From an uncultured Lachnospiraceae bacterium (GTDB lineage: Bacteria; Bacillota; Clostridia; Lachnospirales; Lachnospiraceae): a DNA stretch of 46,831 nt. The stretch spans positions 9,177-56,007 of the forward strand of contig CAJTPF010000006.1 of the NCBI GenBank assembly GCA_910578175.1. Direction: 5' to 3'. The notes under the pieces were generated by a model. The model saw only the letters and a list, made by a program, of their open reading frames with translations, ran no database searches and was not told the origin of the DNA. The translations under genes and the position numbers were made by a program. Positions 14,912-24,163 of this stretch are shown here, piece by piece (positions within the stretch are counted from its first letter, which is position 1; every line of letters begins with the position of its first letter).

Positions 14912-16081
14912 ATGAGTATGGAAAGAAATGATGATATGGAAGAATTAAAAATCAGATATATGAGACGGGCTATAGAACTGGCGCTTTCCGCCAAAGGCCG
15001 TACGTCTCCCAATCCGATGGTGGGTTGTGTGGTAGTAAAACAGGGAAGGATCATCAGTGAAGCATGTCATGAAAAATATGGAGAATATCATGCCGAACGA
15101 AACGCCCTGCTCCGCTGCAAAGAGGATACTGCGGGAGCCGAGCTGTATGTGACGCTGGAGCCCTGCTGCCATTATGGAAAAACACCGCCCTGTACGGAGA
15201 TCATTATTGAAAAAGGCATCCGCAGGGTTTATGTAGGAAGTCTGGACAGTAATCCGCTGGTGGCGGGAAAAGGGATCGAGATCCTGCGCCAGGCAGGAAT
15301 TCAGGTAGAATACGGGATTCTGGAAGAGGAATGCCGGAACATGAATGAGATTTTTTATCACTATATTTCCCGGAATACACCGTTTACTGCTTTAAAATAT
15401 GCCATGACACTGGATGGAAAGATAGCTGCCTGCACCGGTGATTCTAAATGGGTTACATCGGAAGCAGCCAGAAATCATGTACAGCAGCTTCGCAAAGAAT
15501 ATTCGGGTATCATGGTGGGAATCGGGACGGTGCTGGCAGATAACCCAATGTTAAACTGCAGGATCGAAGAAGGGGTGGACCCGGTGCGGATCATCTGTGA
15601 TTCCGGTCTTAGGATTCCTTTGGATTCCGATATCGTGAAGACTGCGAAAGAGATCAAGACTATAGTAGCATATTCCGGAGCTGATATCATGGCATCCGGG
15701 AATATGACCGGCCGATCAGGCGTCGATACAGATAAATGCGAGAAGCAAAAGCGTTTGTCGGAACATGGAATCACGCTTTTGGATACCGGCAGGGAACCCC
15801 GGGTTAATCTGAAGGTTTTAATGCAGAAACTTGGAGAAATGAAAATTGACAGTGTGCTAATTGAAGGCGGAGGAACGGTCAATGCCTCTGCATTACGGGC
15901 AGGAATCGTCAACAAGATATATGCATATATTGCTCCGAAGATCATTATGGGAGAAAACGCCAGGTCTCCGGTAGAGGGAAAAGGGATTCAATTAATGAAA
16001 GATGCCCTTTGTTTAAAACGTATACAGTCGGAAATGATTGGAACGGATTTGCTGGTAACCGGATATATAGAAGAAAGATAA
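14912..16081 (+). CDS. ribD: Bifunctional diaminohydroxyphosphoribosylaminopyrimidine deaminase / 5-amino-6-(5-phosphoribosylamino)uracil reductase
   Basis: Catalyses the second and third steps of riboflavin synthesis from the GTP branch. Residues 1-150 are the deaminase domain with zinc ligands in HAERNALL and PCCHYGKTPPCTEI. Residues 155-389 are the NADPH-dependent reductase with KYAMTLDGKIA, GIGTVLADNPML and IEGGGTVNASAL. The start is set at 14912 because AGGAGG (14901-14906) lies five bases upstream; an open frame reaching back to 14852 overlaps the riboswitch terminator. First gene of ribD-ribE-ribBA-ribH. Confidence 0.95.
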   Translation: MSMERNDDMEELKIRYMRRAIELALSAKGRTSPNPMVGCVVVKQGRIISEACHEKYGEYHAERNALLRCKEDTAGAELYVTLEPCCHYGKTPPCTEIIIEKGIRRVYVGSLDSNPLVAGKGIEILRQAGIQVEYGILEEECRNMNEIFYHYISRNTPFTALKYAMTLDGKIAACTGDSKWVTSEAARNHVQQLRKEYSGIMVGIGTVLADNPMLNCRIEEGVDPVRIICDSGLRIPLDSDIVKTAKEIKTIVAYSGADIMASGNMTGRSGVDTDKCEKQKRLSEHGITLLDTGREPRVNLKVLMQKLGEMKIDSVLIEGGGTVNASALRAGIVNKIYAYIAPKIIMGENARSPVEGKGIQLMKDALCLKRIQSEMIGTDLLVTGYIEER

Positions 16082-16125
16082 ATGGAATGAGATAAAAGAG
16101 AAAGACAGAGAAAGGGGGTGGATAT

Positions 16126-16782
16126 ATGTTTACCGGATTGATAGAAGAAATCGGAACCGTAAATTCCGTTCAGACAGGAAATGTATCCGGGCGGATTTCC
16201 ATAAATTCATCGGTAGTCATCAACGGAACGAAGATCGGTGACAGTATTGCAGTAAACGGAGTATGTCTGACGGTGACCGGTATCAGGGGAAATGTGTTTG
16301 AAGCGGACGTTATGGCGGAAACCTTCCGGCGCAGTTCTCTCGGAAGTCTGAACAGAAGGTCCCATGTAAATCTGGAACGGGCCATGTCGGCGGCGGGCAG
16401 GTTTGGCGGACATATCGTTTCCGGGCATATAGACGGAACCGGAGAGATATCGGAGATCCGGATCGAGGAAAATGCCATCTGGTATACCATACAGGCAGAG
16501 AAAGATATCTTACGGTATATCGTGGAAAAGGGTTCCATTGCCATTGACGGTATCAGCCTGACGGTGGCTTATGTGGATGATGTCTGTTTTCGGGTGTCCA
16601 TTATCCCACACACCAGACAGGAAACTATTTTACAATATAAGGCAGTGGGAGACCGGGTGAATCTGGAGTGTGATGTGATAGGAAAATATGTAGAAAAACT
16701 TTTGAGACCGGAGCAGCCGCAGGCGGATTTCGCTTCCGGCGGAAGTGTTACTTTGGAATTTTTAAAAGATCATGGATTTTGA
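16126..16782 (+). CDS. ribE: Riboflavin synthase, alpha subunit
   Basis: Converts two 6,7-dimethyl-8-ribityllumazine molecules into riboflavin. The 218 residues hold two tandem lumazine-binding domains: MFTGLIEEIGTV with GDSIAVNGVCLTV, and GGHIVSGHIDGTGEI with GSIAIDGISLTV. The sequence AGGGGGTGG precedes the ATG. The gene lies 44 bases after ribD. Confidence 0.95.
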   Translation: MFTGLIEEIGTVNSVQTGNVSGRISINSSVVINGTKIGDSIAVNGVCLTVTGIRGNVFEADVMAETFRRSSLGSLNRRSHVNLERAMSAAGRFGGHIVSGHIDGTGEISEIRIEENAIWYTIQAEKDILRYIVEKGSIAIDGISLTVAYVDDVCFRVSIIPHTRQETILQYKAVGDRVNLECDVIGKYVEKLLRPEQPQADFASGGSVTLEFLKDHGF

Positions 16783-16816
16783 AAAATACAGTATATAACG
16801 GAGGTGTATTTTTATT

Positions 16817-18016
16817 ATGAAAGATATCGGAACGATCGAACAGGCATTGGAAGATTTGAAAGCCGGTAAGGTGATTCTGGTGATTGATGACCCGGACAGG
16901 GAGAATGAAGGCGATTTAATCTGTGCGGCCGAATTTGCCACCACGGAAAATGTAAATCTGATGGCAAGCCAGGCAAAAGGATTGATCTGTATGCCCATGA
17001 GCAAAGAGTGGTGCGCGAAGCTGGGGCTGGAACAGATGGTAACTGTCAATACGGATAATCACGCCACTGCATTTACAGTATCTATTGACCATGTGGAGAC
17101 CACAACGGGAATTTCGGCAGTGGAGCGTTCGCTGACAGCAATGAAGACCGTAGAAGAAGGAGCGGGACCGGCGGATTTTCGAAGACCGGGACATATGTTT
17201 CCTTTGGAAGCCAGAGAGGGCGGCGTGTTGAAACGCACCGGTCATACGGAGGCTACCGTAGATCTGGTAACGCTGGCAGGGTTAAAGCCGGTGGGATTGT
17301 GTTGTGAGATCATGCGGGAAGACGGTACCATGATGCGGACTACGGAATTGCTGCAGTTTGCAGAACGACTGGGCATTACGGTCATTACCATTGCCGACCT
17401 GGTGAAGTACAGACTGGAACGGGAGAGCCTGATAGAAAAGGAAGCCATGGCAAAACTGCCGACAAAATACGGAGAATTTCAGATTCACGGTTATGTCAAT
17501 AAATTAAACGGCGAACATCATGTGGCACTGACCATGGGAGATGTTTCTGACGGCGGGCCGGTCTTGTGCCGGGTACATTCGGAATGTCTGACCGGAGACG
17601 TATTTGGTTCTGCCAGATGTGATTGTGGAGAGCAGCTGGATGAAGCTATGAAAATGATCGCTTCGGAAGGCAGGGGGATTCTGCTTTATATGCGCCAGGA
17701 AGGCAGGGGGATCGGTCTGATCAACAAGCTGAAGGCATATGAACTTCAGGAGCAGGGATATGATACGGTAGAGGCTAATGTGAAACTGGGATTTGCACCG
17801 GATTTGCGTGATTACGGAATCGGTGCACAGATATTATATGATCTGGGGGCCAGAAAACTACGGCTGCTGACCAATAATCCCCAGAAAATTTCCGGTCTGT
17901 CCGGTTACGGCATAACCATTGAAGAGCGGGTACCGATTCAGATCAGGGCACAGAAATATGACCTGTTTTATCTGAAGACAAAACAGGAAAAAATGGATCA
18001 TATGACAGATTATTAA
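16817..18016 (+). CDS. ribBA: Bifunctional 3,4-dihydroxy-2-butanone-4-phosphate synthase / GTP cyclohydrolase II
   Basis: A fusion of both entry enzymes of riboflavin synthesis. Residues 1-200 make dihydroxybutanone phosphate (VIDDPDRENEGDL, RRPGHMFPLEAREGGVLKRTGHTEA). Residues 205-399 are GTP cyclohydrolase II with zinc cysteines in CLTGDVFGSARCDCG and the MRQEGRGIGLINKLKAYELQ motif. The 399 residues are normal for the fused form in Bacillota. GGAGGTG lies upstream of the ATG. Confidence 0.96.
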   Translation: MKDIGTIEQALEDLKAGKVILVIDDPDRENEGDLICAAEFATTENVNLMASQAKGLICMPMSKEWCAKLGLEQMVTVNTDNHATAFTVSIDHVETTTGISAVERSLTAMKTVEEGAGPADFRRPGHMFPLEAREGGVLKRTGHTEATVDLVTLAGLKPVGLCCEIMREDGTMMRTTELLQFAERLGITVITIADLVKYRLERESLIEKEAMAKLPTKYGEFQIHGYVNKLNGEHHVALTMGDVSDGGPVLCRVHSECLTGDVFGSARCDCGEQLDEAMKMIASEGRGILLYMRQEGRGIGLINKLKAYELQEQGYDTVEANVKLGFAPDLRDYGIGAQILYDLGARKLRLLTNNPQKISGLSGYGITIEERVPIQIRAQKYDLFYLKTKQEKMDHMTDY

Positions 18017-18089
18017 TCCGGTATACCATAAAAACCATATAATGAAACCTATTAAAAACTGAATGAATGAAGAAAGGAAATGTGGACAT

Positions 18090-18554
18090 ATGAAAGTTTT
18101 AGAAGGAAATGTAGTTGGAACAGGAGCAAGAGTGGGTATTGTAGCGGCAAGATTTAATGAGTTTATCGTGTCAAAACTGGTAAGCGGTGCAGAGGATGCC
18201 CTGGTTCGTCACGGCGTGGAAGAGGATTGCATTACGCTGGCATGGGTACCGGGTGCATTTGAAATACCGATGATTGCTAAGAAAATGGCAAAAAGCGGAC
18301 GGTACGATGCGGTCATCTGTCTGGGAGCGGTTATCAGAGGCGCTACCAGCCATTATGATTACGTATGTGCGGAAGTAAGCAAGGGGATCGCGGCTGTGGG
18401 ACTTGAGACAGGGGTTCCGACAATCTTCGGTGTAGTGACTACGGATAATATCGAGCAGGCGATCGAACGGGCCGGTACGAAAGCAGGAAATAAGGGATAT
18501 GATGCGGCATGTACCGCGATTGAAATGATAAACCTTGGAAAGCAGATCATGTAA
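18090..18554 (+). CDS. ribH: 6,7-dimethyl-8-ribityllumazine synthase
   Basis: Condenses the two branch products to lumazine; the family forms 60-subunit shells. The 154 residues from MKVLEGNVVGTG align with known lumazine synthases along the whole length (GIVAARFNEFI, WVPGAFEIP, GAVIRGATSHYDYV, FGVVTTDNIEQAIERAGTKAGNKG). An earlier in-frame ATG at 18063 adds nine residues absent from relatives, so 18090 is preferred. Last gene of the operon, followed by a terminator. Confidence 0.95.
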   Translation: MKVLEGNVVGTGARVGIVAARFNEFIVSKLVSGAEDALVRHGVEEDCITLAWVPGAFEIPMIAKKMAKSGRYDAVICLGAVIRGATSHYDYVCAEVSKGIAAVGLETGVPTIFGVVTTDNIEQAIERAGTKAGNKGYDAACTAIEMINLGKQIM

Positions 18555-18576
18555 ACATACACGGGATTCAGAGACA

Positions 18577-18619
18577 AAAAGCGGAACCGATCCGGAAAAT
18601 ATAGTGGTTCCGTTTTTTT
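18577..18619 (+). terminator. Rho-independent terminator of the rib operon
   Basis: CGGAACC (18582-18588) pairs with GGTTCCG (18606-18612); an A-run precedes and a seven-T run follows (18613-18619). It sits 23 bases after ribH. Confidence 0.85.
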
Positions 18620-18709
18620 CTGTTTGTCCGCTTTCTTTTTATTGTATGATCTGAGGGATTTCACAGTCGTTGTATTCTTCGATTAATAATAAAGTCCTGA
18701 TAAAATTTC

Positions 18710-18739
18710 TTGCCAAGTATCTGTTATTGATGATATAGT
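18710..18739 (+). promoter_or_regulatory. Promoter of the amidase gene
   Basis: TTGCCA (18710-18715) and TATAGT (18734-18739), 18-bp spacer, 43 bases before the ATG. Confidence 0.6.
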
Positions 18740-18781
18740 TTATATGAAAAAATTATCGATACATAGGAAAGGAAAGCAGAA

Positions 18782-19762
18782 ATGAAATCGGACCATAATG
18801 AAAATCAAAAGAATTTGTTAGTCATCAGTTTAGTCATCAGTATAGTACTGCTTGGCAGTATTTCCGGCATATATATGTGGAACCATAATTCTTCCGATAC
18901 AGACATTGATAAAAGGGATACGCAGTATCAGACCGAAGAATCTTCCGTAACTGAAAAGAATACAGAGACAACGGAAACCGGGGAAAATATGAAAACGACC
19001 CTTCCAGAAACCGTTTCCGAATCTGAAACCGTAAACATACCGGATTCAGAGACACTGACACAGACGGCGGCTGTTACGGAGCCGGAAACGACACCTGAGC
19101 CGTTCACATCAGCTTATATCAGTGACGGTAACCATGAGGGGAAGTTGATCGCAATCGATGCCGGACATCAGCAGCATGGAAATTTGGAAAAGGAGCCGGT
19201 GGGACCGGGAGCTTCCGAATGGAAGGCTAAAGTTGCTTCCGGCACGGCAGGGATCAGTTCCGGTCTTGCAGAATATGAACTGAATCTTATGGTGGCATTG
19301 AAATTAAAAACGGAACTGGAGAGAAGAAATTACAGGGTATTGATGATACGGGAGACACATGATGTCAATATCAGCAATGCAGAACGGGCGGAAATTGCTA
19401 ACAGGGCCAATGCGGATGCGTTTATACGGATACATGCGGACGGTTCGGAACATCCGTCGGCAGAGGGGATGATGACGATTTGTCCGACACCGGGAAATCC
19501 CTATTGCAGTGAAATTTATGGAGCAAGCAAACAGTTGTCCGAATCGGTTCTGAATGGAATGGTGAACGTTACCGGTGCAAAAAGCAGGGGCGTATGGGAG
19601 ACTGATACCATGAGCGGAATTAACTGGTGCCGGGTGCCTGTGACCATTGTTGAAATGGGATTTATGTCAAATCCCGAGGAGGACAGAAAGCTGGCTTCGG
19701 AAGATTATCAGAACCGGATCGTACAGGGAATCGCCAATGGTCTGGACGCCTGGTTTAATTAA
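18782..19762 (+). CDS. N-acetylmuramoyl-L-alanine amidase (Amidase_3)
   Basis: Zinc amidase that cuts the bond between muramic acid and the stem peptide. Residues 12-34 are a signal anchor (LLVISLVISIVLLGSISGIYMW), 38-115 a Thr/Glu-rich linker, and 120-326 the catalytic domain. Zinc ligands appear as His in IDAGHQ, Glu in LAEYELN and His in RIHADGS; the catalytic Glu is in IVEMGFMSNPEED. It has its own promoter. The specific role (separation, turnover or sporulation) cannot be told from sequence. A Gly/Ala-rich insertion between the DAGHQ and AEYELN motifs is usual for this clade. Confidence 0.92.
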   Translation: MKSDHNENQKNLLVISLVISIVLLGSISGIYMWNHNSSDTDIDKRDTQYQTEESSVTEKNTETTETGENMKTTLPETVSESETVNIPDSETLTQTAAVTEPETTPEPFTSAYISDGNHEGKLIAIDAGHQQHGNLEKEPVGPGASEWKAKVASGTAGISSGLAEYELNLMVALKLKTELERRNYRVLMIRETHDVNISNAERAEIANRANADAFIRIHADGSEHPSAEGMMTICPTPGNPYCSEIYGASKQLSESVLNGMVNVTGAKSRGVWETDTMSGINWCRVPVTIVEMGFMSNPEEDRKLASEDYQNRIVQGIANGLDAWFN

Positions 19763-19765
19763 AGG

Positions 19766-19794
19766 TTGACAAAATATTTTCGGGGGTATATGAT
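19766..19794 (+). promoter_or_regulatory. Promoter of the znu-type operon
   Basis: TTGACA (19766-19771) and TATGAT (19789-19794) with a 17-bp spacer, starting four bases after the amidase stop codon. Confidence 0.75.
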
Positions 19795-19812
19795 AGGTAG
19801 GGCAATTTGAGA

Positions 19813-19885
19813 CCGGGTTTCAAATTCGGACCCGGAATTAAAAAGAGAGTACAGGAAGGGCAGTATCACAGTCAGGACTGTGATA
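19813..19885 (+). promoter_or_regulatory. Structured leader with two inverted repeats
   Basis: CCGGGT (19813-19818) pairs with ACCCGG (19830-19835). A perfect 9-bp palindrome with a four-base loop, TATCACAGT-CAGG-ACTGTGATA, occupies 19864-19885, ending three bases before the ATG at 19889. The second hairpin would cover the initiation region, and as DNA it could equally be an operator. No familiar Zur or AdcR box was recognised. Confidence 0.55.
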
Positions 19886-19888
19886 TGC

Positions 19889-20929
19889 ATGGGTATAAAA
19901 ATGCATAAAAAAAAGAAGCGGCCGGAGCCAATGGGTATTGGAAGATTAGCGGCAATTATTCTGATGATCGGCATAATGATTTCTATCCCGGGCGCTATAA
20001 CCGGCTGCGGGACTGTGAAACAGGAAGACGGAAAGCTGACGGTCGTTACCACTTTATTTCCACAATATGATTTTGTCAGACAGATTGCGGGAGATAAGGT
20101 TAATGTTAAACTGTTGCTGCAGCCGGGAATCGAAGCCCACAGCTATGACCCGTCTCCCTCGGATCTGGTTGCCGTTAATGAAAGCGATCTGTTTATCTAT
20201 ACCGGAAAATACATGGAGACTTGGGCGGCGGATATGATTTCATCCATGGAACGGGATGTAGAGGTTTTGGATTTATCGAAGGATATAACACTGGTGGAAG
20301 AACACGGAACGGAACAAGAGCCGGAACATTCTTCCGGGGAATCCGGAGAGCATGAGCATATCTATGATCCGCATATCTGGACAAGCCTGGATAACGCCTG
20401 TATCATGGTATCCAACATAGCCCGGGCTTTGTCGGAACTGGACCCGGAGAATGAAAGATATTATATGGAAAACAGTGAGCAGTATATCGGCAAATTGCGT
20501 CTGCTGGAATCACAGTTTCAGGAGATTGCGGCAAATGCGGATCATAAGACCATTTATTTCGGCGGGAAATTTGCCTTGTATTATTTTACCGAGGAATTGG
20601 GACTGGACTATATTTCAGCGTTTGATTCCTGTACATCAGAAACGGAACCAAGCGCCAGACTGGTGGCAAAGATCGTAGATGCGGTAAAAGAAGACCAGGC
20701 GCCTGTGGTATACTATGAGGAATTATCCAACCATAAGGCGGCAGATGCCATATGTGCGGAAACCGGGGCGGAAGCGTTGCTTTTGCATTCCTGCCATAAT
20801 ATCTCAAAGGCGGAATATCAGGCCGGTGTTACTTATCTGAGCCTGATGGAACAGAATCGGGACAACCTGATCGAAGGCTTATTTTCGGAAGAAAAACAGG
20901 AGCATTGGAGAAATTTATATCATGATTAG
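19889..20929 (+). CDS. znuA: Metal ABC transporter substrate-binding lipoprotein (ZnuA-like)
   Basis: Captures a divalent metal, probably zinc, outside the membrane. A basic N-terminus and hydrophobic span end in the lipobox ITGC. The body has LFPQYDFVRQIAGD and GIEAHSYDPSPSD (metal His). A His/Glu-rich loop (about 135-157, EHSSGESGEHEHIYDPH) and DPHIW contain another metal His. It has FGGKFALYYFTEELGLDY where many ZnuA proteins have HDAFGYF; together with SCTSETEPSA and LHSCHNISK this marks a clostridial subfamily. The start is uncertain: GTG 19880, ATG 19889 and ATG 19901 share the frame. The stop overlaps the ATPase gene by eight bases. Confidence 0.88.
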   Translation: MGIKMHKKKKRPEPMGIGRLAAIILMIGIMISIPGAITGCGTVKQEDGKLTVVTTLFPQYDFVRQIAGDKVNVKLLLQPGIEAHSYDPSPSDLVAVNESDLFIYTGKYMETWAADMISSMERDVEVLDLSKDITLVEEHGTEQEPEHSSGESGEHEHIYDPHIWTSLDNACIMVSNIARALSELDPENERYYMENSEQYIGKLRLLESQFQEIAANADHKTIYFGGKFALYYFTEELGLDYISAFDSCTSETEPSARLVAKIVDAVKEDQAPVVYYEELSNHKAADAICAETGAEALLLHSCHNISKAEYQAGVTYLSLMEQNRDNLIEGLFSEEKQEHWRNLYHD

Positions 20930-21659
20930 TGAAACTGGTCTTCAGATGGAAGCGGAACGGATAACAATTGCATACGAAAAAATGACGGTTGTGGAAAATG
21001 TCAGTATATCCATAGAATCCGGAGATTATGTCAGTATTGTGGGCGAAAACGGTTCGGGAAAAAGTTCGCTGCTAAAGGGGATTCTGGGTTTGGTTCCGCT
21101 GAAATCGGGAACCGTCCGTTTTTTAAACGGAATTTCAAAAAAAAATATCGGATATCTTCCCCAGCAGACGCTGGCACAAAAGGAGTTTCCTGCTTCCGTC
21201 CGTGAAGCGGTTTTGTCCGGCTGTCTGACACGGAGAGGATTCCATCCGTTTTACAGTCCGGCGGAAAAGCGTATGGCAAAACACAATATGGAAAAGCTGG
21301 GAATTATGGATTTACAAAAAAAGACATTCGGAAACCTGTCCGGCGGACAGAAACAGAGAGTGTTGTTAGCCAGGGCTTTGTGCGCTACGGATAAGATACT
21401 GTTTCTGGATGAGCCCATCGCAGGACTGGACCCGATTGTAACCGGTGAATTTTATGAAATCATTGAGAGGCTGAACAAAGAAGATCATCTGACCATCGTC
21501 ATGGTATCCCACGATATCGAAAATGCACTGAAATATTCCAATAAAATCCTGCATATGAAGGATTTTGAATATTTTTACGGTACCAGGGAGGATTATGTGC
21601 AGAGTGAACTGGGAAAGGCTTTTTTGAATGGAGAGTATGATGAACAGACTGGCAGATGA
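20922..21659 (+). CDS. znuC: Metal ABC transporter ATP-binding protein (ZnuC-like)
   Basis: A 245-residue ATPase powering uptake by the adjacent binding protein and permease. Walker A is GENGSGKSS, the Q-loop region GYLPQQ, the signature LSGGQKQRV, Walker B ILFLDEPIAGLD, and the H-loop MVSHD. It overlaps the genes on both sides, indicating translational coupling in one operon. Confidence 0.9.
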   Translation: MISETGLQMEAERITIAYEKMTVVENVSISIESGDYVSIVGENGSGKSSLLKGILGLVPLKSGTVRFLNGISKKNIGYLPQQTLAQKEFPASVREAVLSGCLTRRGFHPFYSPAEKRMAKHNMEKLGIMDLQKKTFGNLSGGQKQRVLLARALCATDKILFLDEPIAGLDPIVTGEFYEIIERLNKEDHLTIVMVSHDIENALKYSNKILHMKDFEYFYGTREDYVQSELGKAFLNGEYDEQTGR

Positions 21660-22464
21660 AATTATAACAATGTTTCAATATGAATTTATGCAGAAAGCAA
21701 TACTGGTAGGCGCTATCGTGGCATTGTGCGCTTCCCTGCTGGGGGTGATCCTTGTATTAAAACGCTATTCCATGATCGGCGACGGATTATCCCATGTGGG
21801 GTTTGGCGCATTGTCGCTGGCCGTTGCCCTGGATACGGCTCCCATGCCGGTAGCCATGCCTGTTGTGGTCATAGCGGCATTTTTTTTGTTAAGACTCAGT
21901 GAAAACGGAAAACTGAAAGGAGATTCTGCGATCGCACTGATATCCAGCAGTTCCATAGCGCTGGGAGTGATAATTAACGCTGCTTCCGGCGGTACCAATA
22001 TGGATTTGAACAGTTATATGTTCGGAAGCGTACTGGCCATGACCGACAGCGATGTTTATCTGAGTCTGGCGCTTTCGGTTGTGGTTTTAGGTTTATTTGT
22101 TATCTTTTATAACAGGATTTTTGCCATTACCTTTGATGAAAGCTTTGCAAAAGCCACCGGAATACATACGGGATTTTACAATACCCTGCTGGCGGTTCTG
22201 ACAGCAGTAACGATTGTGGTAGGGATGCGCATCATGGGTACCATGCTGATTTCCAGCCTGATCATTTTTCCGGCGTTATCCTCCATGCGGATCTTTAAAA
22301 ATTTTAAAACAGTGATCATCAGTTCGGCAGTTGTATCGGTACTCTGCTTTGTTACGGGCCTGATTGCTTCATATATTTATTCCATGCCTACCGGAGCCTG
22401 TATAGTGGTTACCAATCTGATGGTTTTTATTTTGTTTGCCATGATCGGAAAAGTGGTTGAATAG
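21628..22464 (+). CDS. znuB: Metal ABC transporter permease (ZnuB-like)
   Basis: A 278-residue ABC-3 family membrane protein with about eight hydrophobic spans. It contains the family segments SMIGDGLSHVGFGALSLAVAL and GTMLISSLIIFPALSSM. It overlaps the ATPase gene by 32 bases. ATG 21628 has GGAAAGG nine bases upstream; ATGs at 21637 and 21640 are alternatives next to GGAGAG. Confidence 0.9.
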   Translation: MESMMNRLADEIITMFQYEFMQKAILVGAIVALCASLLGVILVLKRYSMIGDGLSHVGFGALSLAVALDTAPMPVAMPVVVIAAFFLLRLSENGKLKGDSAIALISSSSIALGVIINAASGGTNMDLNSYMFGSVLAMTDSDVYLSLALSVVVLGLFVIFYNRIFAITFDESFAKATGIHTGFYNTLLAVLTAVTIVVGMRIMGTMLISSLIIFPALSSMRIFKNFKTVIISSAVVSVLCFVTGLIASYIYSMPTGACIVVTNLMVFILFAMIGKVVE

Positions 22465-22591
22465 TATACAGGGATGTTATAAAATAAAGATTGTTTGTAT
22501 AGGAATGACGGGAAAGAAGAAAATATAACAGAACAGAGTCCTATGGATGAAGAAACAGATTTTTAAAGACAGGATTGGAGATGATGATTAT

Positions 22592-24145
22592 ATGTTATCA
22601 GGAAATGATACGAATAACAGAGAACGTCTGGTCAACCGGATTATGGCAGGCGGAGGAATTTTGATCGCAGGATTTACGATTTTTTATGTAATCACTTTTT
22701 ATAGTTTATTTTCCGGCGGGAAGGAGGCAAATGCAGCCGAGACCACGGAATTAATGGAGACCCAGCCGGAGACTACCACGGAAGATGATCTGAATTATAC
22801 TTTGTTCGAGTCCCCGTATTCGGATGAAAAGATTCCGGAGTCCATAAAATCACTGCTGGATCAGGCAGTTTTGGGAGAGACGATGGTTACCGGAATCATG
22901 TCCGTGGATAATAAGATTTCTTCCGTTTCCCGTTCGGCAATGGGAAAAAACATGACACAGTATCAGAAGGTAAAAAATGTTTATGATTATATGTTATATC
23001 ATTTCCGGCTGAATGATTCCGGAAGTCTGAATGAAGAGGAAATAGATGCATTATGTGAAGGAATTCCTTTTAAGTCCAGATTTGATATGCAGACAGCGTA
23101 CCGGGCGGAACGGCTGTTGCGGAATTTTTCGGGAACATCGGGAGACTATGGGGCTGCTTTTGCTCTGATCCTTCGAAAAATGGGACTGGAAGCCTATTAT
23201 GTAGATGATGAAACGGAAAGTTCCGGTGAAACCAGGGAGCATGGTTATACCGCGATTCGGATCGACGGAGAATATTATATCTTTGATCTGTATGAAGAGA
23301 AGCAGCAAATGGAGAGCAATACGTCACAGGAGAAAGAAAATCCGGATTACACTTATTTTTGCGCCGGATTAAAGACGCTGGGAAACGATTATATACTGGC
23401 GGATGTGGAAGCGGCGGCAGCAAAATTTGAAAGCTTTGTCACTCTGCCAATGATGAATTTTGAAGCCATGATATCCAATAAATCCCATTCCGTTTATGGT
23501 AGTTTGGAATATCAGTCTTCTTCCCATTCAGACGGAAATTCGGATATGGCGGAAGGAGAACTGTATGTCTCGGCAGGAGATACCATTAATCTGGCAGGAA
23601 CCGTTACTTCTACCGGCGCGGAAAATGTCTGGAAGCTGACTGCTAAGATTTTTGACGGTAACATGAATTATCTGGATGAACAGGAAATCTATCACCAGAC
23701 CACTTCCTCCGCTTATAATGAGGTATCCTATACGGCGGATGAGGGAAGATATGTACAGTTGTATTATTCCGTAACGGATATCTATGGAAGAACCTGTGTG
23801 ATCACTCATATTTTTAAAATATGGACGGCAGATGATTATACTACGAAACCAGAGACAGAACCGGTTACCGATGAACCGGAAACGGAACCCCTGACTGAGC
23901 CGGCTTCGGGGGAGATAACGGAACCGGTGGTCCCGCAGGAAACGGAACAGACAACGGAGCCTGAGACGGAGGAGCAGACAACGATTAGAGAACCGGAACC
24001 GGAAACTTCTTCCGGTGAGGAAGAAACCACAGAAAAACAGACAGAGTCCGTAACGGACGAAACAACGGACAGGGAAGAAACTGAGACGACATCCCGGGAC
24101 GGTTCGGAGCCTGGAGAAGCAAAAACAACGGAGTCAGAAGAGTAG
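22592..24145 (+). CDS. Membrane-anchored protein with cysteine-less transglutaminase-like domain
   Basis: A 517-residue protein with one N-terminal membrane span (RIMAGGGILIAGFTIFYVITFYSLF). Residues 105-250 follow the transglutaminase-like pattern: a helical KVKNVYDYMLYHFRL entry, GDYGAAFALILRKMGLEAYYVDD, HGYTAIRIDGEYYIFD. His217 and Asp232 match the triad, but the nucleophile Cys (usually GxCxxYA) is missing at GDYGAA (184-189). Residues 300-425 form an Ig-like beta domain, and 430-517 are a Thr/Glu/Pro-rich tail that may sit in the wall. A wall-binding or structural role is inferred. The start at 22592 has GGAG eleven bases upstream; ATG 22547 is an alternative lacking one. Confidence 0.75.
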   Translation: MLSGNDTNNRERLVNRIMAGGGILIAGFTIFYVITFYSLFSGGKEANAAETTELMETQPETTTEDDLNYTLFESPYSDEKIPESIKSLLDQAVLGETMVTGIMSVDNKISSVSRSAMGKNMTQYQKVKNVYDYMLYHFRLNDSGSLNEEEIDALCEGIPFKSRFDMQTAYRAERLLRNFSGTSGDYGAAFALILRKMGLEAYYVDDETESSGETREHGYTAIRIDGEYYIFDLYEEKQQMESNTSQEKENPDYTYFCAGLKTLGNDYILADVEAAAAKFESFVTLPMMNFEAMISNKSHSVYGSLEYQSSSHSDGNSDMAEGELYVSAGDTINLAGTVTSTGAENVWKLTAKIFDGNMNYLDEQEIYHQTTSSAYNEVSYTADEGRYVQLYYSVTDIYGRTCVITHIFKIWTADDYTTKPETEPVTDEPETEPLTEPASGEITEPVVPQETEQTTEPETEEQTTIREPEPETSSGEEETTEKQTESVTDETTDREETETTSRDGSEPGEAKTTESEE

Positions 24146-24163
24146 AAAGGATAAGATACGGAG

